A stretch of 35,848 nt of DNA from an uncultured Chlorobiaceae bacterium (GCA_903942355.1 CAJAOR010000114.1:1-35848); one strand, 5' to 3'. Counted from the first letter of the stretch, positions 1-8,800 are shown. Translations and numbers: made by a program. Notes: generated by a model from the letters alone, not told the origin.

Positions 1-1
1 A

Positions 2-127
2 CAGGAATTGACACGAATGATCGCCGCAGTCGTCATGGAGCAGCGCCTGTTGATCGATATTTTATCTCTCAAAGAACAATCGCTCAAAAAGGTGAGGGAT
101 CCGGTCCTTCAACTGGCTTTATTTTAA
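2..127 (+). CDS. C-terminal end of an unidentified protein (5' end outside window)
   Basis: An open frame enters from the left edge and ends at a TAA at 125-127, giving 41 residues that include MIAAVVMEQRLLIDILSLKE and end in QLALF. The peptide is helical and mixes hydrophobic and charged residues, but shows no motif I recognise. It is convergent with the DUF4405 gene, whose stop lies only 7 bp away. The frame with a downstream stop at 143 is less protein-like. The protein family cannot be named from this fragment. Confidence 0.45.
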   Translation, partial: QELTRMIAAVVMEQRLLIDILSLKEQSLKKVRDPVLQLALF

Positions 128-134
128 CCGGACA

Positions 135-572
135 CTACTGATCCTTGACAATAATACCGCTTTTTTCGAGTTGTTCAACAAGCAGCTTTGGCGTAGTTTT
201 TGCAACCAGAGCGATGGTTTCAAGCGATGATGACTCGAGGAGCTGAACAGCAATTTTTCCAGACTTTTCTCTTTCCTCAGTTTTGCCCTCTTTTTCTTCA
301 CCAAAGATTGGCAGCATCGATGTTATTGTAACGATGAGTGCGGCCCCAATGATACCTATTGCAGGCTTTTTTGAAAAATATCCGGTGAATTGCTTCCAGT
401 TCGAGGCCAGATGAAGCACAACTCCTGCGACAAAAAGCCAGCTCAACCACTTGTGAACAGGCTCGATGATACCGAGTTCGATTTCAAAAAAAATAAGGAG
501 GCCGGTGATTCCGGAAATAATAAATGCCCCAACGGCAAGCGGTGTGGCCCATGATTTAAGCGTTTGTGCCAT
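135..572 (-). CDS. DUF4405-type membrane protein (small cytochrome b-like)
   Basis: A 145-residue protein with about three predicted membrane helices near residues 12-30, 44-60 and 70-90, followed by a charged, Lys/Glu-rich soluble tail (GEEKEGKTEEREKSGK) and a short helical C-terminus. The second helix region holds PVHKWLSW and a later VVLHLASNW; paired histidines in this layout are typical of DUF4405/cytochrome b561-like proteins, where they may bind haem. The family assignment rests on this pattern. Haem binding and any redox partner are inference. The gene is single and convergent with the partial ORF on its downstream side. The roughly 60-residue soluble tail may interact with another protein, but nothing in the neighbourhood says which. 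Confidence 0.65.
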   Translation of the reverse strand: MAQTLKSWATPLAVGAFIISGITGLLIFFEIELGIIEPVHKWLSWLFVAGVVLHLASNWKQFTGYFSKKPAIGIIGAALIVTITSMLPIFGEEKEGKTEEREKSGKIAVQLLESSSLETIALVAKTTPKLLVEQLEKSGIIVKDQ

Positions 573-799
573 AGTATCTTAATTGATTTGTCCGTCGGTT
601 TCTGTTTGCGTATTTGTTTCAACAGCTCTTAATGTAGCTGGCGGATTCTTAAAGAAACCTAAGACAAAGCTTAATTTTTGCTTAAAATAAGGCGTAAGGA
701 GAAAGGTCATGCGCTGGGAAGTTGACGAACGAACTGCTTTTCAAATGAGTTACTTGAAATGTTCCACGCAATTACCATTTTTAAAAGTGGTTATAAAAT

Positions 800-1678
800 A
801 TGAAGATGCCTTTTGATCATAATGCTCTCTGTATTCGTCAGGGTGAACAGGTTGATCTCGGCAAGCGTCCGACGCTCATTGAGCCGGTATACCGTTCAAA
901 AAATGAGTATAAGGAGATGCTGGCTGATCATGTGGCGCAGTTGAGCAAACTGCAGCAGGTTCATTATGCCGATAACCGCTATGCGGTATTGCTGATTTTT
1001 CAGGCAATGGATGCTGCCGGTAAAGACGGTGTTATCCGCCATGTGATGTCCGGCGTGAATCCACAGGGGTGTCAGGTGTTCAGTTTCAAACATCCTTCAG
1101 CCCAGGAGCTGGATCATGATTTTCTCTGGAGAAGCAACCATTGCCTGCCACAGCGGGGGCAGATCGGGATCTTTAACCGATCCTATTATGAAGAGGTGCT
1201 TATTGTTCGCGTGCATCCGGAAATACTTGTTAAGCAGGGTATTCCGGATGAGCTGATCAATGGTGGGAAAGTATGGGAACATCGTTATCAGTCAATTGTC
1301 GATATGGAAAATCATCTCTATCGAAACGGAACAAGAATTGTGAAAATTTTTCTTCATTTGTCGAAAGAAGAGCAGCGTAAACGATTTCTGGACAGGATTG
1401 ACTCACCGGCCAAGAACTGGAAATTCAGTGTTGCTGATATTGAAGAGCGAAAGTACTGGAAACAATATATGCACGCCTATGAGGCCTGCCTCAGTGCAAC
1501 AAGCAGCAAACATGCGCCATGGTACGTTGTGCCCGCCGACGACAAACAAAATGCCCGCCTGGTGGTGTCAAAAATAATTTTTCATACCCTGAGCGCTCTT
1601 GATTTGGCCTATCCTGAAGCCACTCAAGAACGCCATAAAGAGTTGACAAATATCCGCAAGCGGCTGATGGAAGATTAA
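800..1678 (+). CDS. ppk2: PPK2-family polyphosphate kinase
   Basis: A 292-residue protein of the polyphosphate kinase 2 family, which moves phosphate between polyphosphate and AMP, ADP or other nucleotides in the cytoplasm. The P-loop-like Walker A motif DAAGKDG is at residues 71-77, followed by GVNPQG. The Walker B region IFNRSYYEE is at about 124-132. The helical-lid segment [16 protein letters not shown] and the late block [12 protein letters not shown] are also typical. Length and motifs resemble the single-domain class III enzymes (polyphosphate:AMP/ADP phosphotransferases), but the class cannot be fixed by eye. A second in-frame ATG two codons later (MKMPF) is an alternative start; neither has a clear Shine-Dalgarno sequence. 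The stop codon overlaps the hisF stop on the other strand by 4 bp, so the two genes share no spacer for a terminator. Confidence 0.9.
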   Translation: MKMPFDHNALCIRQGEQVDLGKRPTLIEPVYRSKNEYKEMLADHVAQLSKLQQVHYADNRYAVLLIFQAMDAAGKDGVIRHVMSGVNPQGCQVFSFKHPSAQELDHDFLWRSNHCLPQRGQIGIFNRSYYEEVLIVRVHPEILVKQGIPDELINGGKVWEHRYQSIVDMENHLYRNGTRIVKIFLHLSKEEQRKRFLDRIDSPAKNWKFSVADIEERKYWKQYMHAYEACLSATSSKHAPWYVVPADDKQNARLVVSKIIFHTLSALDLAYPEATQERHKELTNIRKRLMED

Positions 1679-2430
1679 ATCCGGACTGGGATTCCTCTTT
1701 CTCGCAGGTACTCCTTTGCCTCAAGGATTGAGTGTTGCCGGAAGTGGAAAATTGATGCTGCAAGGGCTGCGTCAGCATGGCCTTTGGTAAATCCTTCGTA
1801 AAGGTGCTCTAGAGTTCCTGCTCCCCCGGATGCAATGACGGGAATATGCACTGATGTTGATACTTTGCAGAGAATGTCATTGTCATACCCCTCTTTTGTG
1901 CCGTCCCGGTCCATGCTGGTAAGAAGAATTTCTCCAGCGCCGAGCTCCTGTACTTTATGAGCCCATTCAAGCGCTTCGTATGGGGTCGGATTTTTCCCTG
2001 AATGGGTATAGACCAAATAATCGTCACCTGTTTTCTTGATATCGATGGCAACGACAACGGCCTGCGAGCCATATTTTTCTGCTATCCTCGAAATCAGGAA
2101 GGGGTCGTTGACCGCTGCGGTATTGACGGAGACCTTGTCGGCACCATGCAGAAAGACCTCCCGGGCCCGTTCAACCGAACTGATCCCGCCACCGACCGTG
2201 AGGGGAATAAAAACCTCTCCGGAGACTTTCAGAACCTCTTCAAGTGTCGTTTTGCGCGATTCAAGCGATGCTGAAATATCAAGAAAGACAAGCTCGTCGG
2301 CCAGTTCATTGTTGTAGAAGCGTGCCTGCTCAAGGATAGAGCCCGCATCTCTCAATCCTTCAAAGTTTATTCCTTTTACCACCCTGCCGTCGCGAACATC
2401 GAGACAGGGTATGATCCGCTTCGCTAACAT
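1675..2430 (-). CDS. hisF: Imidazole glycerol phosphate synthase cyclase subunit HisF
   Basis: HisF is the cyclase half of imidazole glycerol phosphate synthase. It uses ammonia delivered by HisH to turn PRFAR into imidazole glycerol phosphate and AICAR in histidine biosynthesis. From the ATG at 2430 the protein is 251 residues, the usual family length, and starts with the classic [20 protein letters not shown]. Both catalytic aspartates fall at the expected positions: D11 in CLDV and D130 in VVVAIDIKK. The phosphate-binding loops TVGGGI and IASGGAG are present. A longer frame opens 17 codons upstream (2481), but that extension is not found in the family, so the shorter start is preferred. 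hisF stands alone here, away from other his genes, and is convergent with the polyphosphate kinase gene. Confidence 0.96.
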   Translation of the reverse strand: MLAKRIIPCLDVRDGRVVKGINFEGLRDAGSILEQARFYNNELADELVFLDISASLESRKTTLEEVLKVSGEVFIPLTVGGGISSVERAREVFLHGADKVSVNTAAVNDPFLISRIAEKYGSQAVVVAIDIKKTGDDYLVYTHSGKNPTPYEALEWAHKVQELGAGEILLTSMDRDGTKEGYDNDILCKVSTSVHIPVIASGGAGTLEHLYEGFTKGHADAALAASIFHFRQHSILEAKEYLRERGIPVRI

Positions 2431-2594
2431 TGATGTATAGAGCTGAAATGCATTGTTAAAAACCGTGACACAAGAAATCAATAAAGTTCGAACTCTACAA
2501 CAATATTTTTATCGGTTCCGAACTCTGTTCCTTTTTTTCTGAATGCGGAAAATGGCATGATGTCGGGGTGTACTGACATTTCCCTGCTTAAAGT

Positions 2595-3107
2595 TTACTC
2601 TATCATATCCAGCGAAGAGCCCATTTTGGAAAACATGCCCAATATTTGGTCTTTTTTCCACAGATAAAGGGCCCACAAAATCACAAAAAGCTCGAGAAAG
2701 CCTTCATCCCATGGGAAATAGTGAGCCAATGTGACCGGCTTATTCATATCAGCAAATGGAGCAAAGATGAGTACATAGCCTGCAATGGTGTCCAACAGGG
2801 TGTGAATGAATCCATTGAACGTGAAGATAAAAGCGAGAGCTGTAGCCTGTCCGCGATGAAAGTCAAGAAGCCAAGCGAGGAGCGACAACAATAAGAGAAC
2901 AAGCCAGACAAGGGGAAAGTGAGTGAAGTATTGGTGATGGTGATGTTTGCCATGATCGACAAAATAATAGATAAAATCAAGGTCAGGAGCAATTGCACCG
3001 AACATACCCCAGCTTATAAACGTCTTGGCTCTTACCTTACTTATTTCAAACTTTTTGACAAAGAGTTTCGAAGTAATATAGCCTGCAGGCAGATGGGCGA
3101 AATACAT
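2595..3107 (-). CDS. YdjM/DUF457-like membrane-bound predicted metal-dependent hydrolase
   Basis: A multi-pass membrane protein of about 170 residues. It begins MYFAHLPAGYITSKLF, then carries PDLDFIYYF, a histidine cluster HGKHHHHQYFTHFP and FIHTLLDTIAG; His/Asp motifs between hydrophobic helices are typical of the DUF457/YdjM 'membrane-bound predicted metal-dependent hydrolase' family. The substrate is unknown. The ATG at 3107 is preferred because it lies 14 nt after the stop of the upstream DUF4114 gene. A GTG at 3143 would extend the protein by 12 residues into that gene. The gene is probably co-transcribed with the DUF4114 gene, and therefore possibly from the sigma-54-like promoter at 3895-3910. 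Confidence 0.65.
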   Translation of the reverse strand: MYFAHLPAGYITSKLFVKKFEISKVRAKTFISWGMFGAIAPDLDFIYYFVDHGKHHHHQYFTHFPLVWLVLLLLSLLAWLLDFHRGQATALAFIFTFNGFIHTLLDTIAGYVLIFAPFADMNKPVTLAHYFPWDEGFLELFVILWALYLWKKDQILGMFSKMGSSLDMIE

Positions 3108-3121
3108 TTGCTTTAATGATA

Positions 3122-3844
3122 CTATGTTAGTTTGCCTATCCACGTAAAACGGGATAGAGCTGACCGGTCAGGTCTCAGGTTCGAACCACTTGTATTCTGT
3201 TGGATATACATATCTTCGAATGAGAGCAACAAATAGGGGCTGTCTGGAGCCACATATTCCACCACGTGATTGAAGCCGTCAGGGTTTGCCGAGGCGGTGG
3301 TAGAGAATACATTCGTTCCGCCATGCATCCCATTAGAAATCAGAAAAAAATTAAGTATTGTGCCTGCCTGCATTGTGCCGAGGTCAACAAAGCTTCCAGG
3401 GGATGGTGATTGTGAACTCGGGAAAATGATCTGTGGATTTCCTGAAATAACACTCGTACCACTCGTGTTGATCCCCAGAGTGTTTTGATAACCGCCATAA
3501 TTGCCGACAAAAAAGACCTGTACATCCTGTGTCGTTCGAAGGGTTAACAGAGATGGATTCAAACTCGTCGTGGTAAATTGATTTTGTGCTTGGTATTTCG
3601 GCAGATTGGTTTGCAGCCAGGCGTTCAACGTTGGGAGAGTATTGTTCATGAACAGGGCTGCCTGCGGATCTGATGCTGGCGGAGAAATAATCGGTGCAGT
3701 TATGTCAAGGGCAGCAAACTGAGGGGCTAATGCGGCAGATGCAGGTGACACACTAAATAATAAAAAAAGAGATGCAAATATGGCAGGAGGAATCAATTTC
3801 CGTATACCAATACGCACTAAGGATTGTCTCTTTGAGTGTTTCAT
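3122..3844 (-). CDS. Secreted DUF4114-like protein, C-terminally shortened
   Basis: A 240-residue protein with an N-terminal signal peptide (basic MKHSKR start, hydrophobic core, SVSPASA-A cleavage region). The second half fits the DUF4114 domain: VQVFFVGNYGGYQNTLGINT, a LGTMQAGTILNFFLISNG segment, NPDGFNHVVEYV and LLSFEDMY. DUF4114 proteins normally continue after the FED motif with a DYND-type calcium-binding-like motif and often a PEP-CTERM or other sorting tail. Here that region is replaced by a short tail ending FTWIGKLT, with no sorting signal. Two palindromes, CTGACCGGTCAG (3160-3171) and GGTTCGAACC (3178-3187), sit exactly where the domain breaks off. The ATG at 3844 is chosen over a GTG at 3880 because it gives a clean signal peptide and the sigma-54-like promoter at 3895-3910 would start transcripts near 3883. 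Function unknown; likely extracellular. Confidence 0.65.
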   Translation of the reverse strand: MKHSKRQSLVRIGIRKLIPPAIFASLFLLFSVSPASAALAPQFAALDITAPIISPPASDPQAALFMNNTLPTLNAWLQTNLPKYQAQNQFTTTSLNPSLLTLRTTQDVQVFFVGNYGGYQNTLGINTSGTSVISGNPQIIFPSSQSPSPGSFVDLGTMQAGTILNFFLISNGMHGGTNVFSTTASANPDGFNHVVEYVAPDSPYLLLSFEDMYIQQNTSGSNLRPDRSALSRFTWIGKLT

Positions 3845-3894
3845 GATATCCAATTTAAGGTTACTGTGGATGATGTCCACCTTAGTCCAGTGCT

Positions 3895-3910
3895 TGCCAA
3901 ATGTATGCCA
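3895..3910 (-). promoter_or_regulatory. Candidate sigma-54 promoter upstream of the DUF4114 gene
   Basis: On the minus strand the sequence reads TGGCAT-ACATT-TGGCA, against the sigma-54 consensus TGGCAC-N5-TTGCA/T. The invariant GG and GC dinucleotides are spaced by exactly 10 nt. The -12 box has TGGC instead of TTGC. The -12 box is 51 nt upstream of the ATG at 3844, matching the geometry of the other two candidates in this window. Confidence 0.5.
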
Positions 3911-4070
3911 TATGACTTTTTAATGCAATAATCTTGTATGTTAAGCTGGCAGTGCTTGAGTGTCTCTTTATGCCCAGCCTATTGACTTGCATAATGAGAG
4001 GGGAGTTTGTTGAAAGCTTTCATAATAGAGTATAACAATAATCGTTAATGTCTTATTTTTGATCGATCAA

Positions 4071-5213
4071 TTATTTTTTATCGTTTATGTGAGCACGATA
4101 ATGCTGAAGCAACATTTTTGCTTGTGCCTTTGATGAAAGATGTGTTACAACAAACTCACGTGCGTAAGCGCGCATTGGTAAAAGTTGATCAGGGTTTTTG
4201 AGTATAGGCATCAGTATATCAACAAAATCGGTTATGTCAGTTCCACAACAGAACCCGTTTTTTCCTTCAACAATCATCTTTTCTGCTCCACCAGTGCGCG
4301 AGCGTATAACAGGCAGGCCTGTTGCCAAGGCTTCAAGAGCCACTAATCCAAAACCTTCATAAAGGCTTGGCATGACAAGTAGGTCTGCGGCAAAGTATGC
4401 CTCAAGCGGGTCCATCCATTCGTACAATTTACAGATGTCTTGAACGCCAGCGACCTCAATCTCTCGACGTACCTGTTTTTCAAGTTCGCCATCGCCGACA
4501 ATCGCAAAACGAATATCATTGAGACCGAAAGCTCTGGCGGATTTAGCAGCGGCAATAAGAGCCGTTGGTTGCTTAGATGGGTGAAGCCTGCCAATGAAGA
4601 GTACAAAAGTCTGGTTATCACTAATCTTAAATTGAGCACGTGCTTTTTGCCGTTCTTCGAGGGTCGGCTCACGATAATGATTGCAGTCAACACCATTGTT
4701 GATTACTTCAATTTTTGACGGGTTAATTCCCATCGATTGACATAAGTAAGTTTTTGCTTTTTCATCCAAAACAAAAAAACGGCGAGCAGTTGGAGAAAGC
4801 ATGCGTCGCAATGGGCCGATATCCATAGCTCCAACCTGCCCAGTGAAATGGGTATTATGTAAGGTGAACCAGTCCGGAAAATGGCCTGACAGGTAGCAAA
4901 GCAAGGAGGGAGCTCTACCATGGACGTGAATGACATCGGGACGAAATTGACGTATTGCTTTGTTGACAGCAATTGTTCCGCGAAGCACAGAAAAGATTTT
5001 TGGAAAAAAATCAGTAACAACGCATTGAATGCCCTGTGAGAGAAGCACGTCAAGATTACCGCCATCACATATGAGCATTACTTCATGCCCTTCTTGATGC
5101 AGAGTGGAGCATATTGTCGTAATGGCTGTTGTAACACCACCACGATAAGCAGTTGAACCCATTTGCAAAATTCGCAAGGGTGGATTTTTACTTGCTTCTT
5201 GTTGCATAGTCAT
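4071..5213 (-). CDS. GT4-family glycosyltransferase
   Basis: A 380-residue retaining GT-B glycosyltransferase of family GT4. The N-terminal acceptor domain starts with a glycine-rich loop (MGSTAYRGGVTTAI) and has VIHVHGRAP. The C-terminal nucleotide-sugar domain has FIGRLHPSKQPT (about 207-217), IVGDGELE and the EX7E motif EGFGLVALE (286-294), which places the donor phosphates. It probably adds one sugar to a lipid-linked repeat unit on the cytoplasmic face of the membrane. It is the last glycosyltransferase of the minus-strand locus, 45 bp after the preceding GT4 gene, and is followed by a 226-bp spacer to the DUF4114 gene. The donor and acceptor sugars cannot be deduced. Confidence 0.88.
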   Translation of the reverse strand: MTMQQEASKNPPLRILQMGSTAYRGGVTTAITTICSTLHQEGHEVMLICDGGNLDVLLSQGIQCVVTDFFPKIFSVLRGTIAVNKAIRQFRPDVIHVHGRAPSLLCYLSGHFPDWFTLHNTHFTGQVGAMDIGPLRRMLSPTARRFFVLDEKAKTYLCQSMGINPSKIEVINNGVDCNHYREPTLEERQKARAQFKISDNQTFVLFIGRLHPSKQPTALIAAAKSARAFGLNDIRFAIVGDGELEKQVRREIEVAGVQDICKLYEWMDPLEAYFAADLLVMPSLYEGFGLVALEALATGLPVIRSRTGGAEKMIVEGKNGFCCGTDITDFVDILMPILKNPDQLLPMRAYAREFVVTHLSSKAQAKMLLQHYRAHINDKK

Positions 5214-5258
5214 CTGTTAGATGTCAAATTTAAAAAAACAAGAGATAACGTGTTCTTA

Positions 5259-6512
5259 TTACGTGTATGACTTAATCAAGCGTGATCTCTCCTCAAAAAC
5301 AGCTTTGCTTGTAAATTGAGCTCCATCCTCTAAAGCAGACTTCTTGAGCTTTCTCAGAAGGTCACGGTCCTTGATTACAGATTCTACAGCAACTACGAGG
5401 GCGGCAATATCACCGACTGGAACCAAAATACCACCACCATTTTTGTTTATTAAATCACGAGCAAAATCGCTCTCATAGCCAACAATGGGTACACCAAACC
5501 GTAAAGCCTCCAAAAGGCACCTTGGTGATTCAGGAGTGATGTGGGTAAAAAGAAATATATCGGCTGATCGATAGTATTGCGCGACTGTAGTGCGATCATT
5601 TATAAAGCCAGGTGTTTTTACAACAGAACGGAGGTTTAATGTTTCTGCCTGCTGTTCAAATTCTTTACGGACATCTCCATCACCTAACCAAATAGCTTGA
5701 ATATAATAATTATTCATAATGATATTATGAATAACCTTTAACCATTGTAAAGGAGCTTTAGTTGCATCAAACCGGCCAGCATATAAAATTGATAAATCGT
5801 TAACTTTATTCGGATTCAGATTTGTATTATCGTGGGTATCAATTGAAGTTTTTGATTCTGAGTGCAGTCCTTCATCATGAATATTGTGGATGCAATAGGC
5901 GTGATTTTTATTGCCTTTTTTATTCATCCATTTTTGATAAACATTATAGGTATCCATTCCGTGAAAAAGGCCAAGATTGCAATTCCTAATAATTATCCAA
6001 TGCCAAGACTTCATCAATTGAGACTCAATTGCTATTCTTGCGCGACGCAGATATCCACTTTCGCGTTCAATTCTTACAATGACTTCGTGCTCCACACGAT
6101 CAGTATGGATCGCATACTTGCGTTTTTTTATTTGTGCAACTATAGCCCCGACAGCAGCCCAGTCACCCCACAATCCTCCAATAGCGAATTGTAAATAGTT
6201 GCAATCATCAATAAGCTTGTTTAATAAGGACGCTGTTTTCAAAAAATTCCAAATGTATTTGTCGATACGGTATGCCCATGGTAAGGTCACAAATTCTACT
6301 CGAGAAGAGAGGTCGTCAACAGGTAACCATGCCATCTCAGTAAGATTTAATGCAATAAATTCCGGAACGACAGCAGCGGCAATAATCAAGCGATCAAAAG
6401 AGTCGAGCCATCTTCTTATGCCATGATGTGCCTGAAATTCAACATGAATTTTACCATTTATAATCCTGAATGGGACAGGAAGTACTAACAGCATTTTGTT
6501 AACTTCGGGCAT
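5259..6512 (-). CDS. GT4-like glycosyltransferase
   Basis: A protein of about 417 residues with a GT-B fold C-terminal half: ILYAGRFDATKAPLQWL, AIWLGDGDVRKEFEQQ, VVKTPGFIND, a FLFTHITPESPRCLLEAL donor-phosphate region and FGVPIVGYES. The N-terminal half is divergent, lacks the usual glycine-rich opening, and contains VEFQAHHGIRRWLDSF. The EX7E motif is one residue short (ESPRCLLE), a variation also seen in real GT4 enzymes. The ATG at 6512 is preferred. A TTG at 6530 would place the start 1 bp after the GT25 stop, and another ATG lies at 6494. The base composition around this gene looks more AT-rich than the flanking housekeeping genes. It probably belongs to one transcript with the GT25 gene upstream. 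Confidence 0.8.
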   Translation of the reverse strand: MPEVNKMLLVLPVPFRIINGKIHVEFQAHHGIRRWLDSFDRLIIAAAVVPEFIALNLTEMAWLPVDDLSSRVEFVTLPWAYRIDKYIWNFLKTASLLNKLIDDCNYLQFAIGGLWGDWAAVGAIVAQIKKRKYAIHTDRVEHEVIVRIERESGYLRRARIAIESQLMKSWHWIIIRNCNLGLFHGMDTYNVYQKWMNKKGNKNHAYCIHNIHDEGLHSESKTSIDTHDNTNLNPNKVNDLSILYAGRFDATKAPLQWLKVIHNIIMNNYYIQAIWLGDGDVRKEFEQQAETLNLRSVVKTPGFINDRTTVAQYYRSADIFLFTHITPESPRCLLEALRFGVPIVGYESDFARDLINKNGGGILVPVGDIAALVVAVESVIKDRDLLRKLKKSALEDGAQFTSKAVFEERSRLIKSYT

Positions 6513-6531
6513 TTTTATAAAAGAATTCAAA

Positions 6532-7245
6532 TTATTGGGAGATTTTTTTTGCCGTGTTTTTAGCTTTTCTTATAAATGCTATAAATGGGCTCAGTAGAGG
6601 TGATTTATCCCAGTATGACAATGCATGCAAGTCTGTACGTGAACTTCTCTGGTACCCAAGGCTTGGGTTTACAATATAGGTGTTAATATCAGGATTTTGA
6701 ATTCTGAACGTTGATATCGCTGCATCATAGTGCATTGGCCCACCCAAAGGATCACCGGGTTGTCTTTTAAGCAGTTCTTCTAAAAAAAGTATAAACCTGT
6801 CAAATACACATCCATTTACGGCATAACAATGGGCAAGTCTCATGGGCTCAGTTATTTTAATGATTTTATTTGAAGAATTTGCGCTGATGGGATATTCATG
6901 GCCAAAGTATATGAAATCCCATTTAGTGCGACTTATTTCCTCTAATACATCATCGCATTTATTATTGATATCTTTTATAAAAGCCACGTCATCTTCCATA
7001 ATTAGCACGTTCTTTTTGTGCTCCTTTTTGGCCTCACGTATTGCGCTTAAATGGCTTAAAAAACATCCTTTGACCCCTGGGTTCTCAAATCCGGCGGAAT
7101 CATCCGGACGAATAGCTCTAAAAAAAGCTGTGTTCTCAATAGGCCATTTTTGGCGTTTAAATTCTTTAATTGTTTCGTTTTTTCTATCCAATCTTTCCGG
7201 AAGATTGATGATAAGTACTTTATCAAAAAATTCGACTATCTTCAT
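6532..7245 (-). CDS. GT25-family glycosyltransferase (LPS/LOS glycosyltransferase type)
   Basis: A 237-residue glycosyltransferase of family GT25, which includes beta-galactosyl- and glucosyltransferases of lipooligosaccharide synthesis. Diagnostic motifs are the N-terminal KVLIINLPERLDRK, GCFLSHLSA at 60-68, and the metal-binding VLIMEDDV with acidic residues at 84-86. A further conserved-looking block, GPMHYDAAIS, is near residue 170. Length is usual for the family. It is the first gene after a 242-bp spacer and is followed within 20 bp by the divergent GT4 gene. It is the only GT25 among GT2/GT4 enzymes here and probably decorates the polysaccharide, but the linkage made is unknown. Confidence 0.85.
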   Translation of the reverse strand: MKIVEFFDKVLIINLPERLDRKNETIKEFKRQKWPIENTAFFRAIRPDDSAGFENPGVKGCFLSHLSAIREAKKEHKKNVLIMEDDVAFIKDINNKCDDVLEEISRTKWDFIYFGHEYPISANSSNKIIKITEPMRLAHCYAVNGCVFDRFILFLEELLKRQPGDPLGGPMHYDAAISTFRIQNPDINTYIVNPSLGYQRSSRTDLHALSYWDKSPLLSPFIAFIRKAKNTAKKISQ

Positions 7246-7346
7246 AAAAAATGATTTATATATGAATTATTCAAAATGAAGCCAATAATTACTCATATAA
7301 CAATGGTTCTGTAAGCGAGATTCATTGTTATAAGTGCCCGACTACC

Positions 7347-7454
7347 TCATTCCAGCCATGTAAGCCCCATGAGCATAATCATTGCTATGCCAGTTAATAC
7401 AATTCTGATCCAATCAAGCCAAAGGTAATAAGTTATATTATTGCTCGATTTTTC
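7347..7454 (-). pseudogene. Possible remnant of a membrane protein gene
   Basis: In the 242-bp spacer between two glycosyltransferase genes, a stop-to-stop frame encodes 35 residues with a convincing membrane-helix segment, YYLWLDWIRIVLTGIAMIML, ending TWLE before a TGA. It lacks an upstream ATG in frame and is too short for a known family. It could be the tail of a decayed transporter or polymerase gene, or a chance frame in AT-rich DNA. Confidence 0.2.
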
Positions 7455-7487
7455 TTATGGCTTTGACACAACTATTATAATTTGTTT

Positions 7488-8783
7488 TCAATGTGCTTTT
7501 GACTCTAATAATTTGCTGTAAATATTTACTATCTTCTCGGCCTTTGCACTCCAAGAGAAATCCCTGGACCGCTGTATAGCATTCATTGACATGCCATTGC
7601 GCAGGTCGTCATTCTGAACTAATTTTGCAATACACTCTGTTAATTCTTTAACTACAAAATCTCTCGATATTGGGTCGATTTTAAAGCCCGTCTCTTCGGT
7701 AACATATTCTGCAATTCCGCCATTATTAATCACAATGCAAGGGAGGCCATTTGCCATGGCTTCCAATACCACGGCTCCGCCAAATTCACGGACTGAGGGA
7801 AAGCAGAATATATCACTATCTCTGTAGTAGCTTACCGTTTCCTGTTGCTCTACCCATCCGGTAAAATTCACTTTATCGTTAAGGCTCAACTTGCTAACCT
7901 GATTTTTAAGGGCTTTATGTTCAGGTCCATCCCCAACGATGGTGAGTTTAATTATTTCCTGTATGGATAGGTTCAGATTGCTTATGGCTTCGATGAGAAT
8001 ATCTGCACCTTTATAGGGTACCAGGCGCCCAACAAAGAGAAGATTTATTGTTTTCTTGTAGCTCTTATCAATCCGGCTTGTTTTCGTTTCGTGTTTTATA
8101 AATAAATCATCAATTCCATTTTCATAAAACAGTTCAATCTTTTTGGTTTTAATCTCAAAGAGATTTTTAATAAGGTTCATGGTATACGTAGAGCCGGAAA
8201 GAATGTAGTCGGCTTTCTCGTAGGTTTCTCTATAGCCCGGGATGATGTATCGGCCAATAAGGCGGAGAAAGTTAAAATACGAGAACTCCTGACGTGCTAC
8301 AGCTTGAAACCCTTTCGGAAAAGGAACCCCGCCATTTACCGGTCCCAAAATGAATGGCGTGTTTTTACATGCTCTAATAGCCTTTACAGGATAACGGGGC
8401 AGAATAGGGGTTAGTGCATGAACAATATCATATTCACCACCAAGAATCGAATTTTTAAACTTAGCGTATACCTGATGATTAAACTCCGCATAAATTGGAT
8501 AGGTAAGCGTATTGTATAAAGGCCAAATTATCTTCCCCTTTATCTGGCTTAATTTAGCGGCTATTTTGTAGTAGCTCTTGATAAATTTACTTTCGGGGAT
8601 GTATACAATATCTCTCTCCGGGTGAGCTTTATCCATTGCGGCTTTGTTCCTCTCATGAGTGACCAGTGTTGTGTCTACGAGTTGGCTGATGTGTTTATAG
8701 AATGAATATCCTACAAGCGGTACCGATGGCCACTCAGGATTACATTGCTCTATAATTAAGAGTACCTTTACGTTATTCTTCAT
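7488..8783 (-). CDS. GT4-family glycosyltransferase
   Basis: A GT-B glycosyltransferase of 431 residues. The C-terminal domain carries LLFVGRLVPYKGADIL (about 249-264), TIVGDGPEHKAL, VNFTGWVEQQET and the EX7E motif EFGGAVVLE (333-341), all typical of family GT4. The N-terminal domain has PVNGGVPFPKG, a segment seen in GT4 enzymes with long acceptor domains. The ATG at 8783 is chosen because an AGGGA Shine-Dalgarno sequence precedes it at good spacing; an in-frame TTG at 8807 would overlap the upstream gene. It is the fourth gene in the run beginning at 12275. The sugar specificity is unknown. Confidence 0.88.
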   Translation of the reverse strand: MKNNVKVLLIIEQCNPEWPSVPLVGYSFYKHISQLVDTTLVTHERNKAAMDKAHPERDIVYIPESKFIKSYYKIAAKLSQIKGKIIWPLYNTLTYPIYAEFNHQVYAKFKNSILGGEYDIVHALTPILPRYPVKAIRACKNTPFILGPVNGGVPFPKGFQAVARQEFSYFNFLRLIGRYIIPGYRETYEKADYILSGSTYTMNLIKNLFEIKTKKIELFYENGIDDLFIKHETKTSRIDKSYKKTINLLFVGRLVPYKGADILIEAISNLNLSIQEIIKLTIVGDGPEHKALKNQVSKLSLNDKVNFTGWVEQQETVSYYRDSDIFCFPSVREFGGAVVLEAMANGLPCIVINNGGIAEYVTEETGFKIDPISRDFVVKELTECIAKLVQNDDLRNGMSMNAIQRSRDFSWSAKAEKIVNIYSKLLESKAH

Positions 8784-8800
8784 AATTCCCTGTTTTTTTA

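Noticed and set aside
1809-2072. Alternative reading frames overlapping hisF and other long genes
   Set aside because: Such frames lie opposite or within clearly recognisable genes and encode low-complexity or motif-free sequences; treated as shadows.
2431-2481. Longer N-terminus for HisF
   Set aside because: The extra 17 residues are not found in the family; with the ATG at 2430 the catalytic residues take positions 11 and 130 exactly.
3178-3187. GGTTCGAACC resembling a tRNA T-arm
   Set aside because: No acceptor, D or anticodon arms can be built around it, and it lies within a coding region; treated as a palindrome only.
7355-7374. Possible sigma-54 site before the GT25 gene (minus strand TGGGGC-TTACA-TGGCT)
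   Set aside because: GG-N10-GC spacing is present, but both boxes differ from consensus at several positions and the distance to the start codon (over 100 nt) is unlike the other three.
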